Origin: Zhengitettix transpicula
Lineage: Eukaryota > Arthropoda > Insecta > Orthoptera > Tetrigidae
Direction: 5' to 3'
Length of the DNA: 64,000 nt
Assembly: GCA_037074705.1 (NCBI GenBank)
Contig: CM073590.1
Coordinates: 4,834,001 to 4,898,000, forward strand
Made by a program: the position numbers and the translations under genes. This document shows, in pieces, positions 46,860 to 57,240 of the stretch; positions within the stretch are counted from its first letter, which is position 1; each line of letters begins with the position of its first letter. A model generated the notes under the pieces. The model was not told the origin of the DNA. It searched no databases and saw nothing but the letters and a program-made list of their open reading frames with translations.

Positions 46860-47214
46860 TTATTATTTACTTCATGTATCTTATTAAACCGCTGCGACTT
46901 GAGTCGTATATCGATTTTCAACTGTTGTTCGGCTTAAATAAGTGTGCTAGACACTTTGTTCCTCAGGATACCAATATGCTCCAGATAACTTGGCGTTCTT
47001 TCTCCTTAGTTTACCACACAGCCTGCACCCTATAGCTGAGCATCCCTTTTATTAAGGAGACTATGACTTGTCCAATATCTAAGACTGACCACATAGTGGA
47101 GCGGTGATGGAAGAAGACTGCTGGCGCCGCATAGTTGAGCGAGCATAGTGACGACGCCAAATGTTGACTAGGAGTCGCCTGCAGTCAGTATTTATCTATC
47201 ATCATGAATTTATG
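46860..47214. other. Intergenic, nothing recognised
   Basis: The 46920-47180 part is less AT-rich; no gene or repeat was identified. Confidence 0.4.
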
Positions 47215-48095
47215 TGTAAAAATATGTGAATACCTGTGTATAAAGTTTGGTAAAAAATTGGTCTACGCATTTAAGATTGTAAACGGAAATTTGTGTCAAC
47301 CCCCACTCCTAGAGTTGAACTAAATCTTAAACAGTATGGTAAATTTCAGAATTAAACTCAATGACTTCCATAACCCAAATTCAACAATAGTCTTCGTTGT
47401 TTACTTATTACTTTTGTAACGGTCTTTCACCCGCATCCTCCCCCAATCTCACTTCTAGGTAATAACGTAACTGAATGTTAAAATTAAACTCATTGACTAT
47501 CTATTTGGTACCAATGTCGGTTGTTCGCGTTTATTTTATATAACGGCTCTCCACGATTTACCTTAGTGAATCTGCCATCCCATGCTGTATTGGGTTAAAA
47601 TAATACACTGAAACATCTGAATAAGAAACTATTAATCGCTTCGACCCCGAAAACTAAATATTCGACGGTAAAAAATGTCGTTTTAGCAAGTATTAAAATT
47701 CCTCTCCCACCCCCAGACTGAACTACATCTTACTGACTTAGTGAATGTCGGAATTAAACTCACTGACTTTTATAACCAACCTCGGTTGTTTCGCGGTAGT
47801 TTTATGTAACTTCCCTCCACCCTACCATTATTGATAATTTAAGGCGTTGAAACATCTGAAGAGACATCAACCCCGAAAAGTAATTAATCGTCTCTAATAT
47901 CGGCCGTTTTAGCATGTTTTTAAATTTCGGCGCCGTTCACCCCTTAGAAGCTGCCTAACGTTTCGAACACCCAACAGAAACATTCGCGTGGGTGCGCACA
48001 ACTACTCACCAAATTTTCACCGCAATCGGATGAATAGTTTAGGAGTCCATAGGGGACACACAGACAGACATTAGTTTTTATAAAGAGAGAGATTT
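47215..48095 (+). repeat. Family C interspersed repeat, copy 2
   Basis: It matches 52970-53858 throughout: GTATAAAGTTTGG, then repeated blocks of CACCCCCACTCCTAG, GTCAGAATTAAACTCACTGA and CGGTTGTTTCGC. The end reads CAATCGGATGAATAG and ACACACAGACAGACATTAG. The inner blocks recur about every 200-230 bases, so the element is built from tandem units. It is 5'-truncated relative to copy 3. Confidence 0.75.
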
Positions 48096-49600
48096 GGCAA
48101 TGTTTGGAAATTATTTACTCCATTGTACACCTCATGAAGTCCTAAATTGAGGACGGTAGGTTGTGTTCATTTTTATCGTAATGAGTACGAAATGCTGTGT
48201 TAATTTATTATCTTTTTGTAAATAAATTATTTCAGACTAGTTTGACTGTGATCATATATTATTATATTTCAAGTCTGGTAAATATAACGAAAACAACAAA
48301 ATAGCATCAGTACACGTTAACCCCACAATCAAAGGTTATTTTAAAGAAAGAAAAATATTTAGAAGTCTCCTTGCACTCAGAAACGTTGTATTACAAATAT
48401 AAATTTTTAATAACTATTTAAAGAAAAATTTATTTTAATAAAGCTAACTTCGAAATATTAATAATTTTTAATTGTGAAGTAAGATGGAAAATACTCGATC
48501 AGTGCAGTTCAGTAGGAGAGTGGCTGACTGAGCAGTGTTCACGCGTTTGAGTCTGTAATTTCCATTTTACCACATAATTATATATTTTGAACAGAAAGAA
48601 CTTCCTGACACTAAATTACCGATTCATTACTAATTTTGGCGAAAAATGTGATAGAGGGCCTTTCGCACTTCTTCACTATTTAGAAAAATTGAATCTAAAA
48701 ATATCAACAATATTTTTGATGTTACTAACTATACGGACCCTTTTTGTCTTTAGTAACGAAAAAGCCTGTCCGTTGCTGAAAAGAATGCTTCAATACGCGC
48801 CGTTGACGTAATAAACGTCAATTATTTTGGAATTTGTATTGAAGATGTGAATGAAGATTGGGGCTAAAGTCGGATAAATGAACCTCGAAAAAATGCAAAA
48901 CTTTTCCTATCGATGACGTAAGCTATTTAAATTTAACAGTTTGGTTAAAAAGGTGTGAAGTTTAGGAGCAGTTCTTTAAAGGGCGTAAGGTTTACTTAGA
49001 TCGGTGTAAATCCAAATATTTCAAAGAGGGCCGAAGTGTGAAATATTGTCGAGATATATGCAATATTAGGTCGAAATATAAGTTTCTGTGCTATAATTGG
49101 ACCAAATTATTGAGGTTTGTTACAGATAATTCGAAAGAAGGCGTATTTACCTTTAATTTTAACTGTAAGCAGTGATGTGCTATTAAACAGACTAGAGGAG
49201 GTTTTGAAAAAACTTCTGTTATATACAGATTTAAAATATACAGTATGCAAACTCAAGACATTTTGCATTCGTCCAGTATTTCTATTTTATATTGTGATAG
49301 ATTAACAATTGCTGTGCGTGGACAACGTATTTTGATCAGGTCATTCTTTCTTTTGGGTCACGTCTTTAGCTCGTATCATAGGGGGTCCGAATCACGTCGT
49401 ACCGTTAACCTCGAGAACCGATTATAAGACAGAGGCAAGTAGACATATTGGCCACGTGCTCCTAGAAAATTATGAAAGTGTCACGTCACATGACAGTTTG
49501 GGAATCCTACAAGGATTTTTTACAGCATGGAAGAAGATGAGTAGCTGGCCTGTGCTCAAGTGAAATCAATTAAATGAAAAATTGACGTCTGATTGAAAAT
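48096..49600. other. Intergenic, nothing recognised
   Basis: AT-rich; short frames at 48587-48811, 49117-49305 and 49245-49427 have no recognisable features. Confidence 0.45.
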
Positions 49601-49822
49601 AATGAATACTAAAGATAGCCAATACAGACAAAAAAGGTAATATACATACCACACAACGTTTCTGGGATCCTTGTCCCTTTGACCCTGTCCCCTGACCAGT
49701 GCAGTTGTGTTTCTCTAGGCTCTTCTTAGCACCTGACGAAAGGGTCAAGGATCCCAGAAACGTTGTGTGGTATGTATATTACCTTTTTTGTCTATACTGG
49801 CTATCTTTCGTATTAATTCATT
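49601..49822. repeat. Hairpin repeat, copy H2
   Basis: A near-perfect inverted repeat: the left arm 49601-49682 and right arm 49739-49822 pair over about 80 bases with few mismatches, around a loop of about 56 bases. The arms include ACCACACAACGTTTCTGGGA and its complement TCCCAGAAACGTTGTGTGGT. The same ACCACACAACGTTTCTG core forms the arms of H1, so the two belong to one fold-back family. Confidence 0.9.
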
Positions 49823-50285
49823 ATTCATTAAAATCAACTAGTTTTAAAAGTAGAAATAAGTTACTCTGAAAACTACTACGGAACATATATCCCACTGATA
49901 CAAAGGATGATTTTATTGTGTTCACGGCTCTAGAATTAAATTCTTGCCTATTTTGTTATGGTTGCTCTTTTTAAATCGTTACTTCTAACATTGTCAATCT
50001 TAAAAACGGTCGTTAGAATCTAGCAGTTCATGACTGGTGTTATTGTGTTATTGTGTTATATCCAATGTTCCTCTGCAATTTTTCTCTACATTGATCCCCA
50101 CAGTTTTAAGTTTCACGGACAATATTATTCAATGCATTAAGTTAAAGCATCCCTCAGGACGTTTCAAAAATGTTGGTCAACATTGCCGCTCAATATATTG
50201 CTTTCTAGAAGGTCGGACGTTTCCGACAATTATTTCCTCAATTAAAAGACTTATAATTCGAATAGTGCTGGCACTAAATAAGACA
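49823..50285. other. Intergenic, nothing recognised
   Basis: A frame at 50037-50300 has no recognisable features. Confidence 0.4.
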
Positions 50286-50289
50286 CAAA

Positions 50290-50475
50290 GAAGAAGGTAA
50301 AAGCACAGTGTCGGTCATGAGATGGTTGAAAAACGTTCGAGTCGTGGACGTGAAGGACTACCACGAGAACTAATTAACGTCTCGGATGGCTACCGATTCT
50401 TTTGCGAATGGATGAACAACTATTTCAGGATTTAGTTGCACTAGATCCACCACTAATAAAAGAGGTGGTGAGTGA
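50290..50475 (+). pseudogene. Possible PIF/Harbinger transposase fragment
   Basis: With one frameshift the plus strand reads RGREGLPREL, then LPILLRMDEQLFQDLVALDP and PLIKEVVSDL. The RMDEQ-F-LL--V-PLI pattern is characteristic of the N-terminal part of Harbinger-type transposases. The match is short and no terminal repeats were found. Confidence 0.35.
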
Positions 50476-50980
50476 TCTTGCACATTATACCAAAAACACT
50501 TACAATAATTGACACAACTTCAATTACATTAACAAGGCTTCAATAAAATATGTTTTTAAATGACATCAACACTTTTTTGGTCAAAACTACTTTACAACTC
50601 AGATGAATGACATACTGAAGAAAAACGATATTGACTCAATAATAATAATTTTAACGAGATGTGGGAGCGTATATCACAGATAACACAAAAAATAGGAATG
50701 TGTGGATAACGAATACTTTTACTAATTAGGGCGTGGAATTATTTGGCAAAAAGAAAAAAGCATTTCAATTGACGACAGCTAGCAAAACAGAACTCATTAT
50801 ATATTTTCAAAAGATACAACAAAACTACAAAGGTATTTATCATCATAAACATAACGTAATCAATGAAAATTGCAAACTCAACACAACAATTTAAAACATA
50901 TACCATTTGTATATACACAAGTTCTAGCAGTTTTACACTCTTGATTCAATATTAATATTATACTCGTAAATATTATATCT
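50476..50980. other. Intergenic, nothing recognised
   Basis: A- and T-rich; nothing identified. Confidence 0.45.
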
Positions 50981-51128
50981 CACTTTTAGGCGAGTGCCGG
51001 GTAGGATCCTTAAACCATAGCCCGAGGACCCTTTCGCATCTACCCTTCCGCATCTATCGTTTCAAATCTCTTCCAATGCTATTAAAGGGGAGTTTCCATC
51101 ACATGTAGCCTGTCACCCTAAAAAAAAT
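50981..51128 (+). mobile_element. Family A retroposon, copy A11 (short)
   Basis: The last 145 or so bases of the family in plus orientation, from TTTTAGGCGAGTGCCGGGTA to TAGCCTGTCACCCTAAAAAA. AATATTATATCT (50969-50980) and AATATTATACCT (51126-51137) form a near-perfect 12-base target duplication. Confidence 0.8.
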
Positions 51129-51199
51129 ATTATACCTATATAACCAATGTGACGGTTTTAGATATAATCATAATTTTAATGTCATTACAGTTTTGAACT

Positions 51200-51850
51200 T
51201 GTATTGTACAGAAAAGCGTACGTTGTGAAATGCCTCGCTACCATGAATATTTCGGCCAGTCGAGAAAATATTTATGTACTAAAGCACGAGCTTCAGGATA
51301 CAGTGTCCTCTTCCGTCCAGGACACTCTATTACACTTCTTGAGTGTCCAGTTGACTGGCAGCCACGATTTCCAAAGGCATTATTCAGGAGTACGAATAGC
51401 AGCAGCAGAACGTCGGCGTGGCTTCAAATGCGTCCCCTCTTTCCCTTTCGCCCTAAGTGCGTGCCCCAGGATCGTTTTGTGCGCTGCCATAATATATACG
51501 TCTACTTGTGAATTTATTCATGCGGCAAACTACGAGAAGAGGAGGAGAAAACGGGTGGTGAGGCAATTTAAATCAGCGTTCGACATGCAAAAATAAAACG
51601 CCCTCTCGAGTGGTCTACTTCTTTGACCGAGCAGAGGGAAAATACACATTTATACTCAAGAGGAGGGTGGTAGCAGACGAGCCATTAAGGTCCTTTTCTG
51701 CACGTCATGGTGAGTCGACTTGTATTGCCACAATCATCGGCGAATTAAACCTTGCGCGCTCTGTACTCCAACTAGTCGTCCATCACAATTTAAATTTTCC
51801 GTTCCCAAGAAAATAAAACTCTCCACTCAGCCCCTGGAAAATATACCGTT
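51200..51850 (+). other. GC-richer block of unknown nature
   Basis: Clearly richer in G+C than its surroundings, with open frames at 51204-51596, 51230-51511 and 51610-51816. The longest starts at TTG, none matches a family I know, and they overlap in different frames. It could be an unidentified repeat or an untranslated part of a gene. Confidence 0.35.
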
Positions 51851-51853
51851 ATA

Positions 51854-52003
51854 ATGGGCAGGGCGCTCGGGCATTTGAATTACAGAGATCTTCTCAGAGA
51901 AATCCAGTCTGTTGAAAATAAAGCAGCCAGGGAGGGTTGGCCTCTCAGAGCTATTGCATACTCAGAAACTCTCAGAGACCACTTACGCCAACATTATTCA
52001 TAG
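51854..52003 (+). CDS. Small open frame, 49 residues, hypothetical
   Basis: An ATG-initiated frame, MGRALGHLNYRDLLREIQSV at its start and RDHLRQHYS at its end, stop TAG at 52001-52003. The composition (Leu, Arg, Glu, His, helix-forming) looks more protein-like than other short frames here, and it closes the GC-richer block. It could be a chance frame, a last exon of an unrecognised gene, or part of a transposon. No domain is recognised. Confidence 0.2.
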   Translation: MGRALGHLNYRDLLREIQSVENKAAREGWPLRAIAYSETLRDHLRQHYS

Positions 52004-52187
52004 ATGTAAAATTTCTTAATCAAGATTATTATTTTTGTTATTCGTTTTATATGTCTCAATTTTTAATTCTATTAAATGCAGAAAAAATTGCTGTCCAAAA
52101 TATAATGTTTAGTCCTATTGGGAACTTTCAGCGAATATATTCTACGATATTATATATAATAAGTTTTATAGTTTATTAAATTTTCAC

Positions 52188-53858
52188 TGAATGTCCGGCG
52201 TTGCACGGGTATTTATTTAAATTAGTTCGGGGAAGGAATTAATTCAACACTCACTTCTTGGTAAACTTTTCATTTAACCAGTATCAAAAGCGCCAGTGTT
52301 TGAAATATTTACCTATTTACGTTCCCCTCCCCGACCTAAATCTTCGGCATCTAACTTAAAATAAACCAGGATGATAACAGACGGTATTCGGTAATTCTCC
52401 TACTACATAAAATAAAAGTGTCTAAAAATACAGACAAATAAAAACATTAAAAAAGACTCGCTAACTTAATAAAGTCTAAAACTACCCCTGGTACCTTAAA
52501 GGAGTAAAGAAATATAACTTTTAACTAATTAGAAACCAAAATATATAAAATAAAAAATTTACTCGGTAACTTAAGAGGGTCAAAAACTCTGGGTAAATTT
52601 TTGTAAACCGCGTCCACCTCCACGAAGTGAAACATAAATTTCATTAACCACCATAGTTAATGCGAGAATTAAACTCAGTGACTCCTATAAATCCGGAATA
52701 TACACTAATATCGGTATTGTATTTATTACTTTTTATTTAAACCCCTTCCACGACCAGCCGTGCGATAAGGGTACTTCCCTTCCTTGCCGTTTGGAGTTGA
52801 AATTAGACACTTACAAATTGTAGAAAAACATTATCAAGTAAAGCGACTCTGACAACATTTTATTTGACGCTAATAATAGCCGTTTAGGAATGTTTTTAAA
52901 TTCCACCTGCTCCAACCCCAACCCTAAAGGTTTCTCAGTGTTTGTTCCTGGATCGTAAGTAACATGCGTATAAAGTTTGGTATAAATGGGTCTATACATT
53001 TAAGATTGTAAACATCAATTGATTACGCCCCCTTCCTCACCCACTCCTAGCAGCTAAGCTACACATTAACTAGTATGGTAAATGTCAGAATTAAACTCAG
53101 TAACTTCTACTTCCTCGGATTCAACACCAGTCAACGTTGTTTACTCATTACATTTATGTAACGGCATTTCACCCACATATTCTTCCACCTAGGGGTTGAA
53201 CTACAATTTAACTGACATACTGAATGTCAAATTTCAATTCAATTACAACTATAACACTCAATTTTACCAATCTCAGTTGTTTTACGTAACGCCCCTGTGT
53301 CTTAGCCATTCCATGCTGTACCGGGTTGAAATTATACACTGAAACAAATGAATAAGAAACTATTAATTTCATAGATCCCGAAAACTAAATATTCGACGTT
53401 AAAAACGACCGTTTTAGCATATTTTAAAATTCCTCTCCCACCCCCACACGTAGGGGCTGAACTACAACTTAAGCGACTTCGTGAATGTCATAATTAAACT
53501 CACTGACTTCTATAACTCTGGATTTGACGCCAATTTCAGTTGTTTCGCTTTATTTTTATGTAATTCCCCTCCACATCCTCCCTTATTAATGCTTTAAGGG
53601 TTTGAAATTATACACTAAATGCATCTAGATAGAAAGTATTAATCACATATAACCCGAAAAGTAATTAATCGACGATAATATCGGCCGTTTTAGCATGTTT
53701 TTAAATTACGCCCCCTTTCACCCCTTGGGAGGTTCCTAACGCTTCGAGAGTGCGACAGAAACCTTCGCGGGTGTGCATACATCTCACCAAAATTTCATCG
53801 CAATCGGATGAACGCATACGGTACACACAGACATTTATTTTTATAGGTATAGAGATTA
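52188..53858 (+). repeat. Family C interspersed repeat, copy 3 (longest)
   Basis: It starts TGTCCGGCGTTGCACGGGTA and ends TTTTTATAGGTATAGAGATT. The first part has decayed short units (CTCGGTAACTTAA, CTACCCCTGGTACCTTAAA) as in copy 1. The rest holds several tandem blocks of about 200-230 bases, each with a C-rich CACCC-CCTAGG segment, GTCAGAATTAAACTCA and CGGTTGTTT. The tail CAATCGGATGAACGCATACG, ACACACAGACATT is shared with copy 2. It does not encode protein. The mechanism of spread is unknown to me. Confidence 0.75.
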
Positions 53859-54049
53859 GACTGTTGATCATATAGTTAGTGACTGTGTCTGGAATCAAAC
53901 AAGGATTGATCGATCACCCAGGCTGCGGTTTACATCAATCCCATTATCTCATACTAATACTCAAAACATTACACAAATTGTGAGTAAAATAAGGTATCAT
54001 TAGCATCACTTCCAGTATATTTGTCAAGGTTCAATTTAAGATCATTTTT

Positions 54050-56378
54050 GTTTTGATCGTCGACGGTCTTTCCTCGCAGCATCTACAACTTAACTTCCAC
54101 TTGAGAAAGGCTCTGCCAAATGAATAAATTTAAAAATATTAATTCATCGCCACAATTCTTGACTTTCTTCCGATCTTATAGACGTATCTACAGGAAAGTG
54201 CTTGTAGCTGCTAAAAAATTACATACATCGGAGTACATAGCAAACTCAAATAACAAAATAAAAGCAACTTGGGAGGTGATTAAAAATATCTCAGGTAAAG
54301 TCAATTATAACGTGGCAGATATTAAGCTTGTCGACAACGGTAAAACTTTCACCAACAGAGACGCTGCGGGTATATTTAATTCATATTTTGTTCATGTGTC
54401 GGATCAATTTTCTAATAATAAGCCATCAGAAGCTCGTGCTTTTTATAAACTGTTACAAAACGCCGTACCGAGTGTTCAGAATTCCATTTTTCTTCAACCG
54501 GTTACCAGTATCGAAATAATAAACGTAATAAGAAAGCTAAAATGTACCCAATCTGCGGATATATATGGCATCTCAAGCAAAGTCGTGAACTACTGTGCCG
54601 AAGTCATAGCTACTCCCCTTCAAATCATATTCAACGCGTGTCTTTCTACCGGCATTTTTCCCGACTCTCTTAAAGCTGCTAAAGTTATTCCGATCTTCAA
54701 AAAGGGTTCGCCCACCGACGCATCAAATTACAGACCAATTTCTCTACTTCCGATATTTTCAAAAATACTAGAAAAAATTTTACACAAAAAGTTACTTGAA
54801 TTCTTGACGAAGTATAAAGTAATTACTCCTGCTCAACACGGCTTCCTCAAACAAAAATCCACGAGCACCGCTATGTACGAGTTTATTCAGAGTATACAAA
54901 ATTCCCTTGATGAAAAACTGAAGGTAGCCGGAATTTTTGCTGATCTCTCGAAGGCATTTGATCTTGTAGACCACAGCATACTCCTCCAAAAATTAGAATA
55001 TTATGGGATCAGAGGCAACGCTTTGGCACTCTTTGAATCATATCTCAACAATCGGAAACAGAAGGTAGCCTTAAAAAACAAAGCTGGTGAGGTGCACTTG
55101 TCAGAATGGGAGAGCATTTCTTGTGGCGTGCCTCAGGGCTCAATATTAGGTCCCCTGCTTTTTCTTTTGTATATTAACGATCTTCCAGAATATATGGACC
55201 CTATAAAATCTGTCTTATACGCAGATGACACTAATTTGTTAATTACGGACATTGATTTAAATAATCTCAATGCGAAGATTGAGACTGCATCTAGAGACCT
55301 AAATACTTGGTTCGCCGCCAATAAATTAACACTCAATGTACAGAAAACTAAGTTAGTTCGTTTTACAACAGAAACCAACAACATCGTAACGGATAAGTTC
55401 TCTGATCATGCGACTTTCCTCGGCTTGCAAGTCGACATGAAATTAAAATGGAACTTGCACATTGATCGACTCGTGCGCAAACTTAGTTCTGTTTGTTACT
55501 CATTGAGACTATTGACGCAACAAGTTGATACCAAAACTGCTTCACTAGTCTACTTTGCCTACTTTCATTCACATATGTGTTACGGTATTGCCAACTGGGG
55601 CAATTGTTCTCGTAGTGTGGATGTTTTCAAACTGCAAAAACGAGCCATTAGAATTATATCAGATTCAGATGCTAGAGAAAGCTGCAGGCCGCTGTTCAAA
55701 AGACTTCATATTCTGACTCTACCTAGCGCTTACATATTAGAAATACTAAAATTTGTTAAACGCAACATGAACCTTTTTGCAAGTAACGGGGACAATCATG
55801 GCTATGACACAAGAAACCGTTCAGTTCTTAGGTCTGACAAGCACAGCCTCAGTCTCTATGAGTCTAGCGTTCATTATTCCGGTATCGCACTATTTAACAG
55901 CCTTCCTGATCACGTAAAGAACATCAACAACTACAACTTATTCGTAAAGGAGTGTAAAACTTACCTTGTCAATGGAACTTATTACTCCGTACACGAATTT
56001 TTGAATCGGTCTGACATTCGTTGAACTGCCTTGCCTACAAAATTGCCGAATATACTATAAATATGTAAATAGTTTGTCCAGTTTTCCCCTTTTGGTTCTG
56101 TTTTCCTGCCTCTGCTTTCTGTTTTAGTAAATATCTATGACGACATCCCTCCGTACCTAGCGACAGGAGGTTAATACCAGGAAGTGATTAGTGTCGTGTG
56201 CGTGTTTCCTAAAAATAGTGTGTATGATTGTAGTGACTAGACTAATATAAACAGATATGAATTTTTGTGTGTGTTTTTGTGTATTATAAGTTTATATGCA
56301 ATTTATCTATTGTACATTTGTGACGAATCCTATTTCCTCTTTAGAGGGCTAATGGTGAATAAATCTATCTATCTATCT
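54050..56378 (+). mobile_element. CR1/L2-group LINE, 5'-truncated, young
   Basis: A reverse transcriptase frame without a break is followed by a 350-base 3' untranslated region ending in the hairpin CCTC-TTTA-GAGG (56336-56347), CTAATGG, AATAAA and four TCTA units. Short 3' tandem repeats instead of poly(A) are typical of this LINE group. The endonuclease half is missing, so the copy could not move by itself. The left boundary is not defined. Confidence 0.8.
54120..56024 (+). CDS. Non-LTR retrotransposon reverse transcriptase (partial ORF2)
   Basis: 634 residues, uninterrupted. The RT domain spans about residues 170-440. Its landmarks are NYRPISLLPIFSKILEK (about 203-219), GIFADLSKAFDLVDH (first catalytic Asp at 275), GVPQGSILGPLLF (336 onward) and YADD at 367-370 with the catalytic Asp pair 369-370. 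The C-terminal domain follows, with SCRPLFKRLHILTLPSAYI and HGYDTRNR, both usual for the CR1/L2/Daphne/Crack group. Family members normally have an APE endonuclease of about 220 residues in front. Here it is absent and a stop at 54102 closes the frame upstream, so the ATG is simply the first one left after truncation. It is a transposon gene, not a host gene. The decayed copies at 44620-46414 and 59590-59784 are relatives. Confidence 0.9.
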   Translation: MNKFKNINSSPQFLTFFRSYRRIYRKVLVAAKKLHTSEYIANSNNKIKATWEVIKNISGKVNYNVADIKLVDNGKTFTNRDAAGIFNSYFVHVSDQFSNNKPSEARAFYKLLQNAVPSVQNSIFLQPVTSIEIINVIRKLKCTQSADIYGISSKVVNYCAEVIATPLQIIFNACLSTGIFPDSLKAAKVIPIFKKGSPTDASNYRPISLLPIFSKILEKILHKKLLEFLTKYKVITPAQHGFLKQKSTSTAMYEFIQSIQNSLDEKLKVAGIFADLSKAFDLVDHSILLQKLEYYGIRGNALALFESYLNNRKQKVALKNKAGEVHLSEWESISCGVPQGSILGPLLFLLYINDLPEYMDPIKSVLYADDTNLLITDIDLNNLNAKIETASRDLNTWFAANKLTLNVQKTKLVRFTTETNNIVTDKFSDHATFLGLQVDMKLKWNLHIDRLVRKLSSVCYSLRLLTQQVDTKTASLVYFAYFHSHMCYGIANWGNCSRSVDVFKLQKRAIRIISDSDARESCRPLFKRLHILTLPSAYILEILKFVKRNMNLFASNGDNHGYDTRNRSVLRSDKHSLSLYESSVHYSGIALFNSLPDHVKNINNYNLFVKECKTYLVNGTYYSVHEFLNRSDIR

Positions 56379-56573
56379 AACCCTTAGGGATGTGGGTGGA
56401 GGAGCGTTACAGAAAGTGTGTAAAAGGTTATTTCTTAGGTGGTGAGTTAAAAAATAATCTGTCTTCACAATCGTTGCTCTTTTTGGACACAAGTGACGTA
56501 ATTTTTAAATATATAATGAATAAAAGAAATCTTAGAATGTGCCAGAATTCTAATCAATATTGATCACTTTTAA

Positions 56574-56618
<45 letters not shown>

Positions 56619-56745
56619 CGTTATTTATTTAAAGCGATTAAAATATTAAATACAAAAAATTAATTTAGTTGCTGAATACTGAGATGTGTTCGTGTCTTTG
56701 TAATTTTTCGACGATAAAATTTCCATAAAGGCTATCAAACCAAAA
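56379..56745. other. Intergenic with a family C fragment and a microsatellite
   Basis: ACCCTTAGGGATGTGGGTGG at about 56381-56400 resembles family C in reverse orientation. The remainder is AT-rich. Confidence 0.4.
56577..56614. repeat. (AT)n microsatellite
   Basis: An uninterrupted AT run of about 38 bases. Confidence 0.95.
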
Positions 56746-57240
56746 CTCCCCATTATTAGCATAGGGAGGAATTTGAAAGGAGGATGTGGAAGGGTAGAGG
56801 AAGGTAGCCAACGGTTAATTAGGGCCCCCGGGCAATATTTTAAGGATCCTACCCGGCATTCGCTCAAAGAAATGCAGGGAAAACCGTGGAAAAACCTGCA
56901 TCAGGTAGGTCGGGCATTGGGTACTTGTCCCACGCCCTTCCGATAGCGGGAGAGAAGTTTGCTGTGGGGACGCAGCATTCCCTTCTCCGTGCCTCGACCA
57001 GTTTAGGAGACAGCTGGCCGACTATTCCAATGGGAATAGCGAACACCTCTTACCGTATGCCCAAGGTCTGTGACACCAAACATACACCTTTCATAACAGG
57101 CCGAGGTGCCTCGGCTTGTGAAAATTTTAGTTCAAAAACGGAGAAGAAAAGGCATCCCCTTCGTATCTCTCCTACAAGGTTGTGCCTGCGAGAGAACATC
57201 CCTCACAGGTACTGCCTGCGAGAGAATAGCCCTCGCAGAC
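56746..57240 (-). mobile_element. Family A retroposon, copy A12 (lacks its 3' tail)
   Basis: A well-preserved copy from ACTCCCCATTATTAGCATAG to the CCTGCGAGAGAATAGCCCTC motifs. Unlike the others it is not joined to the poly(T) segment: the first 50 bases on that side are replaced by unrelated sequence, so the 3' end was lost or rearranged after insertion. Confidence 0.8.

Noticed and set aside
51204..51596. A 130-codon frame
   Set aside because: It starts with TTG, overlaps another frame at 51230-51511 and shows no domain; noted only as part of a GC-richer block.
53870..53960. GIKQGLIDHPGC-like reading resembling an RT motif before the intact LINE
   Set aside because: The match is very short and isolated between a family C repeat and the LINE; chance cannot be excluded.
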